A stretch of DNA of 22,308 bases. Origin: Pseudomonadales bacterium. GTDB lineage: Bacteria; Pseudomonadota; Gammaproteobacteria; Pseudomonadales; Pseudohongiellaceae. Within the stretch, counting starts at the first letter, position 1. The number at the start of each line of letters is the position of its first letter. The notes beneath the pieces are model-generated. The model ran no database searches. It saw only the letters and a list, made by a program, of their open reading frames with translations, and had not been told where the DNA came from. The translations under genes and the position numbers were made by a program. The DNA lies in NCBI GenBank assembly GCA_022360535.1, contig JAKSCP010000037.1, positions 1 through 22,308 on the forward strand, in the 5' to 3' direction. Positions 21,949-22,308 of the stretch are shown here, in pieces.

Positions 21949-22308
21949 ATGGAACCATTGAGCCAGCACTTTATCGACAATTGCCGCCGTGAAGGAGGCA
22001 AGATCATTCGCGGCGACAGCATGACGCGTATTGAAACTTTCGTCGATGCTGCCTTCGCGTTTTCCTTCACCATGCTGGTAATCAGCATTGACGAAATTCC
22101 TCTAAGTCCCGCAGAACTCTTCGAGTTATCGAAAGATATTCCGGCCTTTATGCTGAGTGCACTCATCATTGGTGCCATCTGGCTATCTCACTCCAACTGG
22201 AGCCGAGTGTTTGGTTTACAGGACAGGGCCACGGTTAATCTCAGCCTGGCGTTGGTAGTACTGGTACTAATCTTCGTCTATCCCATCAAGCTGGTTTCTC
22301 AGGCGACA
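21949..22308 (+). CDS. TMEM175-like potassium channel family protein (partial, runs off the end)
   Basis: This open frame of 120 codons starts at ATG 21949, 12 bases after AGGAGG (21931-21936), and continues past the right edge. The first helix carries RIETFVDAAFAFSFTMLVI (27-45), the signature position of TMEM175/DUF1211 channels. The family consensus is R-x-x-x-F-S-D; here it is R-x-x-x-F-V-D, with Val32 in place of Ser. The second helix (about 66-84) ends in IWLSHSNWSRVF, matching the W-x-x-H segment of the family, and a third helix is at about 96-115. Bacterial members are tetrameric potassium-permeable channels with one six-helix repeat per subunit. It is divergent from the PpiC-type gene, with 118 bp between them. 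Confidence 0.82.
   Translation, partial: MEPLSQHFIDNCRREGGKIIRGDSMTRIETFVDAAFAFSFTMLVISIDEIPLSPAELFELSKDIPAFMLSALIIGAIWLSHSNWSRVFGLQDRATVNLSLALVVLVLIFVYPIKLVSQAT

Noticed and set aside
21840..22178. 112-codon minus-strand frame at the right end
   Set aside because: Overlaps the TMEM175-like gene, which has a clear signature motif, membrane helices and AGGAGG upstream.
1..22308. Mobile element, prophage, CRISPR or defence island
   Set aside because: No transposase, integrase, repeat-spacer array, restriction, toxin-antitoxin or phage structural gene was recognised on either strand.

Overview
This window is a stretch of chromosome from a free-living, respiring gammaproteobacterium. The strongest evidence is the gene order at the left end: the 3' end of hisS, then yfgM, bamB and der, all on the + strand, which is the order known from Escherichia coli. 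xseA lies a few kilobases further on. The many exported proteins, c-type cytochromes and small uncharacterised families fit a marine or otherwise aquatic lineage (OM60/NOR5-, OM182- or Pseudohongiella-like groups come to mind). The genus cannot be fixed from sequence alone. I see no tRNA, rRNA, CRISPR array, transposase, integrase or phage gene, so this is not an obvious mobile island.

Layout. 1-4.6 kb (+): hisS end, yfgM, bamB, der and a PLP-dependent threonine/serine dehydratase that overlaps the der stop by one base. 4.65-9 kb: a DoxX membrane protein (-) divergent from a class I glutamine amidotransferase (+), an anchored DsbA-like thiol protein (-), a small DUF3307 membrane protein (-), a 410-bp non-coding gap with unusual structure, and xseA (-). 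9.1-11.6 kb (-): a small secreted protein behind a convincing FNR/ANR-type promoter, a strongly divergent SDF-family (dicarboxylate/amino acid) transporter, and a six-helix membrane protein. 11.6-13.4 kb (+): an Omp85-type outer-membrane protein with one visible POTRA domain, divergent from the membrane protein. 13.5-18.2 kb (-): an exported-redox block with a di-heme cytochrome c peroxidase/MauG homologue, a YtkA-like protein, a cupin, a cytochrome c lipoprotein, an exported methyltransferase-like protein and an exported epoxide-hydrolase-like enzyme. 18.4-20 kb (+): a secreted protein of an uncharacterised family and a cytochrome c'/c556-like protein. 20-21.8 kb (-): a HupE/UreJ-type membrane protein and a membrane-anchored PpiC-type isomerase, apparently one operon. 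From 21.9 kb (+): the start of a TMEM175-like channel that runs off the end.

How the parts fit. The left end is housekeeping: translation (hisS), envelope assembly (YfgM at the Sec translocon, BamB in the BAM complex) and ribosome assembly (Der). The right two thirds mostly encode envelope and periplasm functions. Two FNR/ANR-like boxes, one well placed over a -10 element, suggest that some of these genes respond to oxygen or redox state.

The points most worth checking are the SDF transporter that has lost the NMDGT motif, the FNR-type promoter of the small secreted protein, the Omp85/six-helix-membrane-protein divergent pair, the exported methyltransferase-like protein, and the structured 410-bp gap containing four GATC sites at exact 12-bp spacing. 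I do not see a clear-cut new defence or mobile system.
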